From Defluviicoccus sp. (GTDB lineage: Bacteria > Pseudomonadota > Alphaproteobacteria > MPNO01): a stretch of DNA of 64,000 nt. The position numbers and the translations under genes are program-made. The notes under the pieces were generated by a model. That model worked only from the letters and a program-made list of their open reading frames with translations. It made no database searches and was not told where the DNA came from. The DNA is taken from NCBI GenBank assembly GCA_028821395.1, contig JAPPGP010000186.1, positions 1 through 64,000 of the forward strand, read 5' to 3'. Position 1 is the stretch's first letter. Each line of letters starts with the position of its first letter. Below are positions 34,727 to 45,009 of the stretch, piece after piece.

Positions 34727-35479
34727 TCAGTATCGGCACCGGTTGATCAGCGACACCCGGGCGGCGAGGAGCTCCATCTGCGCATGGCCGATCGCGCGGT
34801 ACTCGGTGGCGAAGTCCTTGAGCGCGAACTGCGGCAGGTAGATCGCGTCGTCGAGCTCGAAAAAGGCCGCGACCTCGGCCGGCACCAGGCTCATCCCGCG
34901 ATGGATGTTGGCGACGAGCTCCCCGGTCTTGTCGCCATAGGGGTTGGGCTCGCCCTCGCCGACGTCTTCGGGTTCGAGCGTGGGGAGCCAGGCAAGACCC
35001 CGCCGCGCCTTCGCAGGAAGATAGCGCGACGGCCCGCCGGGCACCGGTTCGGGCAGCGCGGGGCGCGCAATGCCGAGCCCCCGCGCCAGCGTGTCCAGCG
35101 CCGTCGCGATGGAGACCACGCCGACGATCTCGACATATTCGGGCTCGCTCAACCCGCCGGCGATCGTCTCCCGGAACCAGGCCTCCGTCAGCCGCCCGGA
35201 ATCGGTGCGGATGCGGTGTATCGCCTCGACGACGTTGTCCGGCAGGGCGCTCGTCGAATCGTGGGTTCCGTCGACGGCGAAGGGGGAGAGAGCGGCGGCG
35301 CGGTCGCGGCAGAGCGCGCATTCCGGCGCTTCGCGGCACGCCGCGACCATGGCGAGCCGTTGGGCGCCGGTCCACCAGGTTCCCGGCCGGGCGAGGTGTT
35401 CCCAGGCGCGGCGCCAGGCCTCGTCGAGATCGGCGCGCACCGGAAACGGGGCGAGGTCGGAAAGCATTTTGCCGCTCAT
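34727..35479 (-). CDS. AhpD-like/carboxymuconolactone decarboxylase-related protein
   Basis: A 250-residue, mostly helical protein. ACREAPECALCRDRAAAL (about residue 48) holds two cysteine pairs around a short helix. The later segment LPDNVVEAIHRIRTDSGRL followed by SEPEYVEIVGVVSIATALDTLARGL resembles the AhpD/CMD helical repeat. The ATG at 35479 follows AGGAG and overlaps the stop of the EamA gene by 4 bases. A peroxidase or disulfide role is likely for the family but not proven; the usual CXXCH motif is not evident. Confidence 0.7.
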   Translation of the reverse strand: MSGKMLSDLAPFPVRADLDEAWRRAWEHLARPGTWWTGAQRLAMVAACREAPECALCRDRAAALSPFAVDGTHDSTSALPDNVVEAIHRIRTDSGRLTEAWFRETIAGGLSEPEYVEIVGVVSIATALDTLARGLGIARPALPEPVPGGPSRYLPAKARRGLAWLPTLEPEDVGEGEPNPYGDKTGELVANIHRGMSLVPAEVAAFFELDDAIYLPQFALKDFATEYRAIGHAQMELLAARVSLINRCRY

Positions 35480-36393
35480 GACCCGCTCTCCTCGCGCTGG
35501 CGCCGCCGTTCGACCGCGTCGCGTCGCGCGATGAACAGGAGGGCCGAAACTATCACAGCCGTGCCCGCGGCCGACCAGATGTCGGGGATTTCGGCAAACA
35601 CGGCGAAGCCGAACAGGGCGGCGAGCGGCATGCGCAGGAAGTCGAGCGGGGCGATGATCGTCACCTCGCCCGCATCGTAGGCGCGGGCGAGAAAATTCTG
35701 TCCCACGCCGCCAAGCACGCCCGCGGCGACCAGCCAGCCGAGCTGGCGCCAGTCCGGCGTCTCCCAGGTAATCAGCGCCGGCGGCAGCAACAGCAGGGTG
35801 CCGAAGAGAAAGAAGTAGAACACGATCCGCGCCGGGGGTTCGGTCCGCGACAGGCTCTTGAGCGAGATGATCGCGCCGCTGGTGAGCACCGCGCTGCCGA
35901 GCGCGACCAGCATCGCGTGGTCGATCTGGCCGTGCGGCTTCACGATCATGACCACGCCGACGAACCCCGCGATGGTGGCGAAGGTCCGGTCGCGGCGTAC
36001 GACCTCGCCCAGGATCAGGCCGGACAGCAGGATCGACCAGAAGGGCGAGGTGAAGGAGAGCACCATCGCGTCCGACAGCATCAGCCGCCCGACCGCGTAG
36101 ACGACGCAGGCAAACGACGCGATGCCGAAGAACGACCGCAGGAAATGCGTCTTCAGCCGGCGCGTCGCGATGCCCGCCGGGCCGACCCGGACCAGCCAGG
36201 GGACGAACAAGGCCAGCGCCACCGTGGTGCGCATCAGCGCGACCACGAAGAACGGAAGCTCGGTCGCCATCTGCTTGATGATCGCGAACATCGCGGTCAG
36301 CAGGGTGACGGCCGCCAGCATCCACAGGATGCCGCGCAGATTGTCGAGCTTGGGACGATAGGCGCTTGCGCTCGGCGCCCGCTTGCCGTTCAC
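35476..36393 (-). CDS. EamA/DMT superfamily transporter
   Basis: A 305-residue membrane protein with ten predicted helices in two EamA repeats, the second beginning near VLTSGAIISLKSLSR. It is an inner-membrane exporter or permease of small metabolites in this superfamily. I chose the GTG at 36393 (VNGKRAPSASAYRP), which lies 4 bases after the dehydrogenase stop, over the ORF start at 36543, whose first 50 residues are a shadow of that gene. It overlaps the next gene by 4 bases. Confidence 0.85.
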   Translation of the reverse strand: MNGKRAPSASAYRPKLDNLRGILWMLAAVTLLTAMFAIIKQMATELPFFVVALMRTTVALALFVPWLVRVGPAGIATRRLKTHFLRSFFGIASFACVVYAVGRLMLSDAMVLSFTSPFWSILLSGLILGEVVRRDRTFATIAGFVGVVMIVKPHGQIDHAMLVALGSAVLTSGAIISLKSLSRTEPPARIVFYFFLFGTLLLLPPALITWETPDWRQLGWLVAAGVLGGVGQNFLARAYDAGEVTIIAPLDFLRMPLAALFGFAVFAEIPDIWSAAGTAVIVSALLFIARRDAVERRRQREESGS

Positions 36394-36397
36394 CGCC

Positions 36398-37294
36398 CTA
36401 CCGCAGCTCCGCGCGGGCGAGAAGTTCCAGCCAGCGGACGATTTCGGTGTGGTCGCGCCCGGGCTCGAGGTTCTGTTGCGCCTGGGCCCAGATCTCCCGG
36501 CTGAGCGCGGCGAGGGGGGCGGCGGTCGCGGTGTCGCGGGCAAGGTCGAGCGCGATGTCGAGGTCCTTGACCATGAGGTCCATCGAGAACCCCGAATCGA
36601 ATCTGCGCGAGAACACGAACTGGGCGAGCTTGTTGCGCGTGGCGTTGTTCATGCCGGTCGAGGAGTTGACCACCTCGGCCATGGTCTCGGGCTCCAGCCC
36701 GAACCGCCGGCCGACCAGGAACGCCTCGACGGCGGCGAGGAACCCCGCCGCGCTGATCGTGTTGTTGAGCGCCTTGAGCGCGTGCCCCGAGCCGATCGGT
36801 CCGGTGTGGACGACGCGCTTGCCCATTGCCGCCAGCAGCGGCCGGCAGCGTTCGACCAGGACCCCGTCGCCGCCCGCCATGATGGTGAGCGTGCCCTCCA
36901 CCGCCCCCTTCCGCCCGCCGGAGACCGGCGCGTCGATCATGGCGACCCCGCGCTCGGCCAGCGCGGCGGCGAGCGCGACCGTGCTCGACGGCTCGGAGGA
37001 GCTCATGTCGATGAGGATTCCACCCCCGGAGAACCCATCGGCGAGCCCGCCCGGGTCCAGCGCGGTCCGGGCGACGTCGGCGCCGGTCGGCAGCATGGTG
37101 ATGACAACGTCCGAGCCGGCGGCCACCCCGGCGGGGCCGTTGGCGACCTGCCCGCCGGCGGCCTGCGCCGCTTCTTGCGCGCGTCCCGGCTCGGTATCGT
37201 GGAGTCTCAGCGCGTAACCCGCCCGCGCGACATGCTCCGCCATCGGGCGGCCCATCGCGCCGACGCCGATCATGCCGACCCTGCGCAGCTCCAT
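36398..37294 (-). CDS. 3-hydroxyisobutyrate dehydrogenase-like NAD(P)-binding protein
   Basis: A 298-residue beta-hydroxyacid dehydrogenase. The N-terminal Rossmann motif is GMIGVGAMGRPMAEH. The substrate-binding loop is DAPVSGGRKGAVEGTLTIMAGG, and the catalytic Lys lies in GSGHALKALNN. The family oxidises 3-hydroxyisobutyrate, tartronate semialdehyde or similar compounds. It heads a leftward operon with the EamA transporter and the AhpD-like pair. Confidence 0.9.
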   Translation of the reverse strand: MELRRVGMIGVGAMGRPMAEHVARAGYALRLHDTEPGRAQEAAQAAGGQVANGPAGVAAGSDVVITMLPTGADVARTALDPGGLADGFSGGGILIDMSSSEPSSTVALAAALAERGVAMIDAPVSGGRKGAVEGTLTIMAGGDGVLVERCRPLLAAMGKRVVHTGPIGSGHALKALNNTISAAGFLAAVEAFLVGRRFGLEPETMAEVVNSSTGMNNATRNKLAQFVFSRRFDSGFSMDLMVKDLDIALDLARDTATAAPLAALSREIWAQAQQNLEPGRDHTEIVRWLELLARAELR

Positions 37295-37375
37295 GGCGCG
37301 CGCCTTCCTGCCAATTTCCGCGGATCGCGCATTCTACCGCGTCGGAAGGGGCCGCGAAACGGCGCGCGCCGGAGC

Positions 37376-38494
<1,119 letters not shown>

Positions 38495-38574
38495 GGACCC
38501 CTCCCTCTCGGTCCCGGCCGGGGCCGGTTCGCCAAACATGGGTCCCTTCGGGTTCGACAACAAGGAGTTTCAGC

Positions 38575-39558
38575 ATGCGCGCGATCGTTGCCGGGGCCGT
38601 CGGTCCGCCCGAGGCGCTGACGATGGAGGACCTGCCCGATCCCGCGCCGGGGCCGGGCGAGGTGCTGGTCGACATGCGGGCGGCGGCGGTCAACTTCCCC
38701 GACCTGCTGGTGATCGAGGGCAAGTACCAGATCATCCCGCCGCACCCCTTCGTGCCCGGCAAGGAGGGGGCGGGGGTGGTCGCCGCCGTCGGCGAGGGCG
38801 TGGAGGGCCTCGCCATCGGCGACCCGGTGATGGTGCAGGTCGAGTGGGGCACCTATGCGGAGAAGCTGGCGGTCGCGGCCGATCACTGCTTCCCGATACC
38901 GGACGGCATGGGTTTCGACGAGGCCGCGGCGATCGGCATCGCCTATCAGACCGCGCATTTCGCGCTGGTCGCCCGCGCCCAGGTCAAGGAAGGGGAACGC
39001 GTGCTGGTCACCGCGGCGACCGGGAGCGTCGGCATCGCCGCCATCCAGCTCGCCAAGGCGTTCGGCTGCACCGTTCTCGCCGGGGTCACGACGATGTCGA
39101 AGGCCGGGGTCGCGCTCGAGAACGGCGCCGACTGCATCGTCGACCTCTCCGTCGGGAACCCGCGCGAGACGATTCGCGACCAGGTGCGCGCGGCCTGCGG
39201 CGCGGTCGACGTGGTCATCGAGAGCGTCGGCGGCGAGGTGTTCGACGGCGCCATACGCGCGCTCGATTTCGGCGGCAGGGCCGTCGTCGTAGGCTTCACC
39301 GGCGGCGAGATCCCGTCGTTCAGGACCAACTACGCGCTCCTGAAGGTGATCGCGGTCACCGGCGTGAACTGGGCCGCCTATCGCGACCGCGACCCGGCCT
39401 GGGTGCGCCGCGTGCAGGGGGAGATTTTCGAACTCTATTGCGAGGGCAGGATCGCGATCCCGGTCCAGGCCAGCTTCCCGATGGCCGAGTACGTCAAGGC
39501 GTTCGACGTAATTCGCGACCGCAAGGTGCGCGGCAAGGTGATCCTCAGCCTGGTTTAG
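38575..39558 (+). CDS. NADPH:quinone oxidoreductase/zinc-independent MDR family protein
   Basis: A 327-residue medium-chain reductase. The N-terminal GroES-like domain has AVNFPDLLVIEGKYQ and HPFVPGKEGAGVV. The NADPH motif is VLVTAATGSVGIAAIQLAK, a quinone oxidoreductase variant of the AxxGxxG loop. Zinc ligands of alcohol dehydrogenases are absent. The ATG follows AAGGAG. It is the only plus-strand gene between alanine dehydrogenase and the TRAP operon. Confidence 0.92.
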   Translation: MRAIVAGAVGPPEALTMEDLPDPAPGPGEVLVDMRAAAVNFPDLLVIEGKYQIIPPHPFVPGKEGAGVVAAVGEGVEGLAIGDPVMVQVEWGTYAEKLAVAADHCFPIPDGMGFDEAAAIGIAYQTAHFALVARAQVKEGERVLVTAATGSVGIAAIQLAKAFGCTVLAGVTTMSKAGVALENGADCIVDLSVGNPRETIRDQVRAACGAVDVVIESVGGEVFDGAIRALDFGGRAVVVGFTGGEIPSFRTNYALLKVIAVTGVNWAAYRDRDPAWVRRVQGEIFELYCEGRIAIPVQASFPMAEYVKAFDVIRDRKVRGKVILSLV

Positions 39559-39693
39559 CTACGCCGGCGCGCCTTCCGGCCGACGGTCGAGGGCGAGCGC
39601 AACGGCGAATGGGTCGAGATCCCGAAGACCGTGCGGCTCGCCTGCTTCGCCCTGTCGCGCGGCTGTGAGGACTATTCCGGTCCGGGCGAGTAA
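39559..39693 (+). pseudogene. Possible remnant of a gene 3' end
   Basis: Directly after the quinone oxidoreductase stop, the same frame stays open for 44 codons to a TAA at 39691 and reads like protein: FRPTVEGERNGEWVEIPKTV, then RLACFALSRGCEDYSGPGE. No ATG is available; one internal GTG exists. It may be the 3' end of a deleted gene. I do not recognise the family, and chance coding in GC-rich DNA cannot be excluded. Confidence 0.3.
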
Positions 39694-39696
39694 GAG

Positions 39697-41061
39697 CTAC
39701 CTGGTGATGATCTCCGGCCCCATCAGGGCGGTCGGGATCCAGGTCGAGATCCACGGCACGTAGGTCACCAGGATCAGGAACACGAACATGATGCCCACCC
39801 AGGGCAGGGCGGCGCGCACCACGTTCATCACCGACATCGAGGCGACGCCCGCGGTCACGAACAAATTCAGCCCTACCGGCGGGGTGATCATGCCGATCTC
39901 CATGTTGACCACCATGATGATGCCGAGATGGATCGGGTCGATGCCGAGCTCGATGGCGATCGGGAAGACCAGCGGCGCGACGATGATGAGGAGGCCGGAG
40001 GGCTCCATGAACTGACCGCCGATCAGTAGCAGCACGTTCACCACCACGAGGAACAGGATCGGCCCGAGCCCGGCGGCGAGCATCGCCTCGGCGATGTCCT
40101 GCGGGATGCGCTCCTCGGTCAGCACGTGCTTGAGGATCAGCGCGTTGGCGATGATGAACATCAGCGTGACGGTGAGCTTGCCGCCTTCGAGCAGGGTCTT
40201 CCTGGTGTCCGGGTGCCAGAGCACGGCGACCGTGCGCGTCGCCAGCGCGAGACCCCCCGGTCCGGCCTCGGCGAAGGGCCCCATGTCGCGATAGACGAAG
40301 TTGGCGATCAGGAAGGCGTAGACGGCTGCGACCGCGGCGGCCTCGGTCGGGGTGAAGACCCCGCCATAGATGCCGCCCAGGATGATGAAGATCAGCAGCA
40401 GCCCCCAGAACGCGTCGCGCGCCGATTCGAACAGCTCGCGCCAGCCCGCCCAGGGCTGGGACGGCAGGCCGCGGATGCGCGCGGTGACGTAGATCCCCGC
40501 CATCAGCATCAGCCCGGCGACGATGCCGGGCAGGATGCCGGCGAGGAACATGCGCCCGACCGAGACGTCGGTCGCCGCGGCGTAGACCACCATCACGATC
40601 GAGGGCGGGATCAGGATGCCGAGCGTGCCGGCATTGCAGATCACGCCGGCGGCGAACTCCTTCGAGTAGCCGACCTCGCGCATGCCGGCGATGACGATCG
40701 AGCCGATGGCGATCACCGTCGCGGGGGAGGAGCCCGACAGCGCCGCGAACATCATGCAGGCGACCACCGAGGCGATGGCGAGCCCGCCCTTGATGTGGCC
40801 GACCAGCGCGATGGCGAAGCGGATGATGCGCCTGGCCACCCCGCCGGTCGACATGAAGGTCGAGGCCAGGATGAAGAACGGGATGGCGAGCAGCGTGTAG
40901 TGCCCGTCGAAGGCGGAGAACAGGGTCTGCGCGATGGAGGCGAGCGAGCCGTCCGAGTGGAGCACCAGGAACAGGATGCTGGAGAGCCCGAGCGAGACCG
41001 CCACCGGGACGCCGATCACCATCAACAGGATGACGAGGCCGAACAGGAGGGCGACGGTCAC
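39697..41061 (-). CDS. dctM: TRAP transporter large permease DctM (C4-dicarboxylate type)
   Basis: A 454-residue DctM permease with about 12 helices. Signatures are IPFFILASTFMSTGG, SGSSPATVIAIGSI, LGILIPPSIVMVVYA and MITPPVGLNLFV. Near residues 290-310 there is an inserted hydrophilic stretch (RTVAVLWHPDTRKTLLEGG), compatible with a cytoplasmic loop. It is the last gene in the dctP-dctQ-dctM order and lies 3 bases after dctQ. The inner-membrane complex uses an ion gradient. Confidence 0.93.
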   Translation of the reverse strand: MTVALLFGLVILLMVIGVPVAVSLGLSSILFLVLHSDGSLASIAQTLFSAFDGHYTLLAIPFFILASTFMSTGGVARRIIRFAIALVGHIKGGLAIASVVACMMFAALSGSSPATVIAIGSIVIAGMREVGYSKEFAAGVICNAGTLGILIPPSIVMVVYAAATDVSVGRMFLAGILPGIVAGLMLMAGIYVTARIRGLPSQPWAGWRELFESARDAFWGLLLIFIILGGIYGGVFTPTEAAAVAAVYAFLIANFVYRDMGPFAEAGPGGLALATRTVAVLWHPDTRKTLLEGGKLTVTLMFIIANALILKHVLTEERIPQDIAEAMLAAGLGPILFLVVVNVLLLIGGQFMEPSGLLIIVAPLVFPIAIELGIDPIHLGIIMVVNMEIGMITPPVGLNLFVTAGVASMSVMNVVRAALPWVGIMFVFLILVTYVPWISTWIPTALMGPEIITR

Positions 41062-41064
41062 GCC

Positions 41065-41670
41065 TCAGCCCTCCGCGCGGTCGGACTCGGCGACCTCGTG
41101 CGAGGCGATCACGGTGGCCTGCGTGCCGCGCGCGATGGCGATTCCCGCCTGGACGAAGCGCCAGGTGAGCAGCGCCATGCCGATGGGAAGCGCGGCGTAG
41201 GGGATGAAGCGGGGCATCTTCTCGTAGGCCTCGCCTTCGTTGAACCACTCGGCGAGGAACTGGAGGAAGCCCGGCATCGGCACGTCGTTGACTTCGAGGA
41301 AGGCCCGCTTGGTGGCGAACGGGTACCAGTATTCCCAGGACCCGATCAGCAGCAGCACCGCGAAGGCGAGGCAGGCGGCGACCGAGACCAGGCCCAGCGC
41401 GCGCCTGGCCGCCGGGCCGAGCGCGTTGACCAGGAGGTCGATGCCGAGATGGAGCGAGTGCTTGACCGCGTAGGAGGCGCCCAGCAGCACCAGCCAGGCG
41501 AACAGGAAGACGGTCGCCTCCAGCGCCCACAGGATGTTGTCGTTGAAGACGTAGCGCGCGACCACGTTGGCGAAGGTGATCACGGTCATCAGGCCGAGGA
41601 AGACCGCGATCAGGGTCTCCTCGAGCCGGTCGAAGACCTGCCCGATTCTGGAATCCGAAGGTTCCGGCAT
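41065..41670 (-). CDS. dctQ: TRAP transporter small permease DctQ
   Basis: A 201-residue protein with four membrane helices (about residues 15-35, 45-70, 85-110 and 150-170). The conserved loop ASYAVKHSLHLGIDLLVNAL is present. A cytoplasmic C-terminal tail follows. The insertion between helices three and four (FATKRAFLEVNDVPMPGFLQ) is longer than average. It lies 69 bases after dctP. Confidence 0.9.
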   Translation of the reverse strand: MPEPSDSRIGQVFDRLEETLIAVFLGLMTVITFANVVARYVFNDNILWALEATVFLFAWLVLLGASYAVKHSLHLGIDLLVNALGPAARRALGLVSVAACLAFAVLLLIGSWEYWYPFATKRAFLEVNDVPMPGFLQFLAEWFNEGEAYEKMPRFIPYAALPIGMALLTWRFVQAGIAIARGTQATVIASHEVAESDRAEG

Positions 41671-41739
41671 GCCCCGGCTACCGGGTCGACTGCCCCCGCC
41701 CGGCCCTGCCCGGGCGGGGGTTGGCGGGCAACGCGCGGA

Positions 41740-42744
41740 TCAGCTGCCGACGTTGGCCGCCTGCGCGGCCTCGATCAGCTCGGCGCCGATATCCTTCTCG
41801 AACTTCTTCCACACCGGCTGGAGCGCCTTCACCCAGGCCTGGCGCTGCTGCGCGTCCAGGGTGCGGATCTTGCCGCCCGACTCGACGATCTTCTGCTTGT
41901 TCTCCTGGTTCACGGTCCAGGCTTCCTTGTTGCGCTTGACCGTGACCTCCATGAGGATCTTGGCGAATGGCCCGCGGACGTCCTCGGGCAGCCCGTCCCA
42001 CCATTCGGTCGAGGCGACGACGAGGTAGTCGATGATGCCGTGATTGGTCTCGGTCACGCCGTCCTGCACCTCGAAGAACTTCTTGCCGTAGATGTTCGAC
42101 CAGGTGTTCTCCTGGCCGTCGACCACCTTGGTCTGGAGCGCGCCGTAGACCTCCTTGAAGGCCATCTTCTGCGGGTTGGAGCCGAGCTGCCTGAACTGGG
42201 CGACCAGCACGTCGGAGGGCTGGACGCGGAACTTGAGCCCCTTGGCGTCCGCCGGCACCAGCAGCGGCCTGTTGGCCGACATCTGCTTCATGCCGTTGTG
42301 CCAGAACTGAAGCCCCTGCAGGCCGCGGCGCTTCATCGAGTCCTTCAGCGCCTGGCCGGCGTCGGAGTTCTGGAACCGGTCGACCGCGGCGATGTCCTTG
42401 AACATGAAGGGCAGGTCGAAAATGCGGAACTTCTTGGTGAACTTCTCGAACTTCGACAGAGACGGCGCGGCGAGCTGGACGTCGCCCTGGAGCATCGCCT
42501 CCAGCACCTTGTTGTCGTCATAGAGGGTGGAGTTGGGGAAGACCTGCATGCAGGCCTTGCCGTTCATCTCGGCGTTCACCCGCTTGGCCAGAAGCGTCGC
42601 CGCGATCCCCTTGGGGTGCTTGTCGGTGTTGGTGACGTGGCTGAACTTGATGACCTTCTCGCCCTTGTCGCACTTGGCGGACGCCTCGGCGGCAAGGCCG
42701 GCCACGGCGACGGCCGCGACAGCGGTGACGATCGCTTTCCGCAT
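41740..42744 (-). CDS. dctP: TRAP transporter solute-binding protein DctP (C4-dicarboxylate type)
   Basis: A 334-residue periplasmic binding protein with a signal peptide (IVTAVAAVAVAGLAAEASA). The mature sequence matches the classical DctP pattern: IKFSHVTNTDKHPKG, VFPNSTLYDDNKVLEAML, DLPFMFKDIAAVDRFQ and LKFRVQPSDVLV with the carboxylate-binding Arg. This is closer to malate/succinate/fumarate DctP than the first TRAP binding protein is. Start ATG 42744 follows AAGGGAGAA; the ORF extension is not real. Confidence 0.9.
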   Translation of the reverse strand: MRKAIVTAVAAVAVAGLAAEASAKCDKGEKVIKFSHVTNTDKHPKGIAATLLAKRVNAEMNGKACMQVFPNSTLYDDNKVLEAMLQGDVQLAAPSLSKFEKFTKKFRIFDLPFMFKDIAAVDRFQNSDAGQALKDSMKRRGLQGLQFWHNGMKQMSANRPLLVPADAKGLKFRVQPSDVLVAQFRQLGSNPQKMAFKEVYGALQTKVVDGQENTWSNIYGKKFFEVQDGVTETNHGIIDYLVVASTEWWDGLPEDVRGPFAKILMEVTVKRNKEAWTVNQENKQKIVESGGKIRTLDAQQRQAWVKALQPVWKKFEKDIGAELIEAAQAANVGS

Positions 42745-42832
42745 CGAATTTCTCCCTTGAGGAATGCCTTGGTGGAACCGGGGTCCAGCCCCGTCCACCT
42801 TGGCGGCACGGTAGGTAATCGGGCGAGGACCG

Positions 42833-43879
42833 TCAACTTTCCCGGCCGGCTTCCCCGGACCCGCCGGCGATGGCGCGGTGCAGGTCGAGCAGGCTGAGAA
42901 CGGTTTCAGGGTCGCGCCTGCCGAAGCCGCATTCGGTGGCGATCCCGAAGCCGGAAACCACGCGTTCGGCCGCGGCGATGCGCCGCCTCGCACCGGCGAT
43001 CCCGTCGGTGAAATGGACCAGCCCGAGATGGAGCCGGGTGCCCGGATCGAGCGCGAGGCCGGCGAGCGGTGCGAAATAGGCGTCGTCGTCGCGCTCGCGC
43101 GGTACCGGGATGTGGATCCAGTCGATCGGGCGGGCGACCGAAGCGGCGATCGCGTTGGCGATGCGGACGAGGACGGCCGTGTCCTCCGGCTCCTTCCAGT
43201 GCCGGTGGTTCATGTCGCCGTAGCAGAGATGGAAGCCGAGCTCGACCTCCGCCGGCACCGCATCGCCGAGACGCGCGATGCGCTCGATCAGCGCCCGCTC
43301 CGGCGCCTCGCCGAGAAAGGGGAGGGGAAAAAGGCCCTCGAAGATGCTCATCTCGGTGGCTACGTCCCACTGCACCGCGAGCCGGGTGGCCGGCACCGTG
43401 CGGCAGATCTCGGCGAGCTCCGCCAGCATGCGGGCCTCGTAGAGCGGCGCCACCGCGCCCTGGTCGCGATAGGCGACGAAGGAATAGACCGGCGCGAAGG
43501 GGGTGGGCAGGCAGACCTGGAAGCGGCAGCTTTCCGGCACCGCGCCCTCCTCGACGGCTGCCGTGAAATCCCGCCAGGAGGCCGCCGCCGCGCGCGCATA
43601 GCCGAGCTCGCCAAACGCCATATCGTCCGCGCCCCGGCCCGGCGCGAGGCGAAACGGCGGTCCGAGCTGGTACTCGCGCTCCTTCGCTTCCGATACGACC
43701 AGCGCCTCCTGCTCGGCGAACAGGCGATGCTGCCACGAGATCCAGTTTCTGCGGATCCCGGTCTCGCCGTCGGGTATGCGCGCAAGACGGTCGCCGAGGC
43801 GCCGTCCCGCCTCGCGAAACACCGTGGCCGCATCTTCCAGCGGGATGCTGCCGACAAGATGGACCGGACGTTCCGCCAT
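42833..43879 (-). CDS. MetE-like (cobalamin-independent methionine synthase fold) protein
   Basis: A 348-residue protein related to the catalytic half of MetE/UROD-like barrels. The zinc-ligand pattern is kept: His-x-Cys in GFHLCYGDMNH (about residue 215) and a late Cys in IATECGFGRRDP (about 320). The glutamate and phosphate sites of MetE are not clear, so it is probably a methyltransferase for another thiol or a C-S lyase. It starts two bases before the RidA stop in a leftward operon. Confidence 0.8.
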   Translation of the reverse strand: MAERPVHLVGSIPLEDAATVFREAGRRLGDRLARIPDGETGIRRNWISWQHRLFAEQEALVVSEAKEREYQLGPPFRLAPGRGADDMAFGELGYARAAAASWRDFTAAVEEGAVPESCRFQVCLPTPFAPVYSFVAYRDQGAVAPLYEARMLAELAEICRTVPATRLAVQWDVATEMSIFEGLFPLPFLGEAPERALIERIARLGDAVPAEVELGFHLCYGDMNHRHWKEPEDTAVLVRIANAIAASVARPIDWIHIPVPRERDDDAYFAPLAGLALDPGTRLHLGLVHFTDGIAGARRRIAAAERVVSGFGIATECGFGRRDPETVLSLLDLHRAIAGGSGEAGRES

Positions 43880-43881
43880 GT

Positions 43882-44286
43882 TCAGCCCGGGACCACCGCC
43901 AGCAGGTCGATCTCGATCAGGAATTGCGGGTTGGACAGGCGGGTGACGCCCACCAGGGTCGAGGGGGCCGGCTTGTCGGGATCGCCGAATACCGGGGTGG
44001 TGGGATCGGTCTGGATCCTAAGATACTCGTCCACGTCGAGGACGAAGATCCGGCGGTACACCACGTCTTCCCAGCCGGCGCCGGCGGCCTTGAGCTGGAC
44101 TTCCAGGTTCTCGTTCACCTGGATGTACTGCGCCCGGTAGTCGCCCGGCGCCACCGGGCGGTAGTTCTCGTCCGACGGCGTCTGGCCGGCGATGAAGACC
44201 AGCTTCATCGGCCCGGTGACGGTGACCACGCGGGTGAAGGCGGGGTGCCTGTAGATCCCGTCGGGGTTGATGTGCTCGCGTTCCAT
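43882..44286 (-). CDS. RidA family protein
   Basis: A 134-residue YjgF/YER057c/UK114 (RidA) protein. Most members deaminate enamine/imine intermediates or act on related reactive compounds. It has FIAGQTPSDENY, a mid-segment VNENLEVQLKAAGAGWEDVV, and PAPSTLVGVTRLSNPQFLIEI, where the family has an Arg facing the ligand. Length is normal for the family. It precedes the MetE-like gene by 2 bases. Confidence 0.88.
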   Translation of the reverse strand: MEREHINPDGIYRHPAFTRVVTVTGPMKLVFIAGQTPSDENYRPVAPGDYRAQYIQVNENLEVQLKAAGAGWEDVVYRRIFVLDVDEYLRIQTDPTTPVFGDPDKPAPSTLVGVTRLSNPQFLIEIDLLAVVPG

Positions 44287-44312
44287 CGCCGCTCTCCCTG
44301 GTCGTGGAGGCG

Positions 44313-45005
44313 CTACTCTAGCGGACGCTCGGGGTCGGGTGGCAGGGCGATGCCGAAGCGGCGTCGCAACAGGTCATCGATCAGGTCGAAGCAGGAGCCG
44401 TAGCGCACCACCCGCATGCGCCCGACATCGATCATCGTGGAAGACTTGCCGTAGCGGTTCCAGCGCGCGAGCCCGTAATCGATCACGATGTCGGCGGCCG
44501 CGCGGATTTCGGGCTCGATGTCTTCGGCGCGGAATTTCACCCCCTGGAGCGAGATGTTGGCCGACGAGCCGATCACCAAACGGTCGTCGGCAAACGCGAT
44601 CCGCGCCAGCTCGTCGAGCAGCTTCCCGGCGTTGAGCAGCATCGCGATGGTGCCCTCGTCGGTGGTCTGGTCGAGCACGTCCTCGTCCAGCGAGGCGAGC
44701 GCCGGGTGGTCGAGCCGGCCCGGCGCGACCGTTCCCATCGGCAGGTCCGCATCGCCCACGATGGCCGAGACGACGGCGCGGCGGTTATCGTCCAGCACGT
44801 GCAGGTCCCGGTGCATCTCCAGGCAGCCGCACATGGCGTTGAGCTTGTCGGGCAAGCGCCGCTTGACCTCGAAGATCTTCCAAATCGCGGCACCGGAGAC
44901 GCCGAGGATGACGTAGCCCACGTCGGTCGGAACGATCCCGACACCGCCCTCGGCCAGCGTCGCATAGACCCGCTGCGCGTCCGCTCGATAATCATGAAAA
45001 GACAT
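44313..45005 (-). CDS. YrdC/Sua5-domain protein (threonylcarbamoyl-AMP synthase-like)
   Basis: A 230-residue protein with the YrdC/Sua5 fold. GGVGIVPTDVGYVILG, EVKRRLPDKL (the KRxxxxP motif), VIGSSANISLQG and SSTMIDVGRMRVVRYG are all in the expected order. Sua5/TsaC proteins make threonylcarbamoyl-AMP for t6A at tRNA position 37. Residues after 205 are a short extra tail. It lies 4 bases after a TrmO-like gene, which acts on the same nucleotide. It may be a specialised paralog, so an essential role is not assumed. Confidence 0.8.
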   Translation of the reverse strand: MSFHDYRADAQRVYATLAEGGVGIVPTDVGYVILGVSGAAIWKIFEVKRRLPDKLNAMCGCLEMHRDLHVLDDNRRAVVSAIVGDADLPMGTVAPGRLDHPALASLDEDVLDQTTDEGTIAMLLNAGKLLDELARIAFADDRLVIGSSANISLQGVKFRAEDIEPEIRAAADIVIDYGLARWNRYGKSSTMIDVGRMRVVRYGSCFDLIDDLLRRRFGIALPPDPERPLE

Positions 45006-45009
45006 AATG

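Noticed and set aside
40126-42897. A 923-aa plus-strand ORF
   Set aside because: Antisense to the second TRAP operon, with repetitive charged composition.
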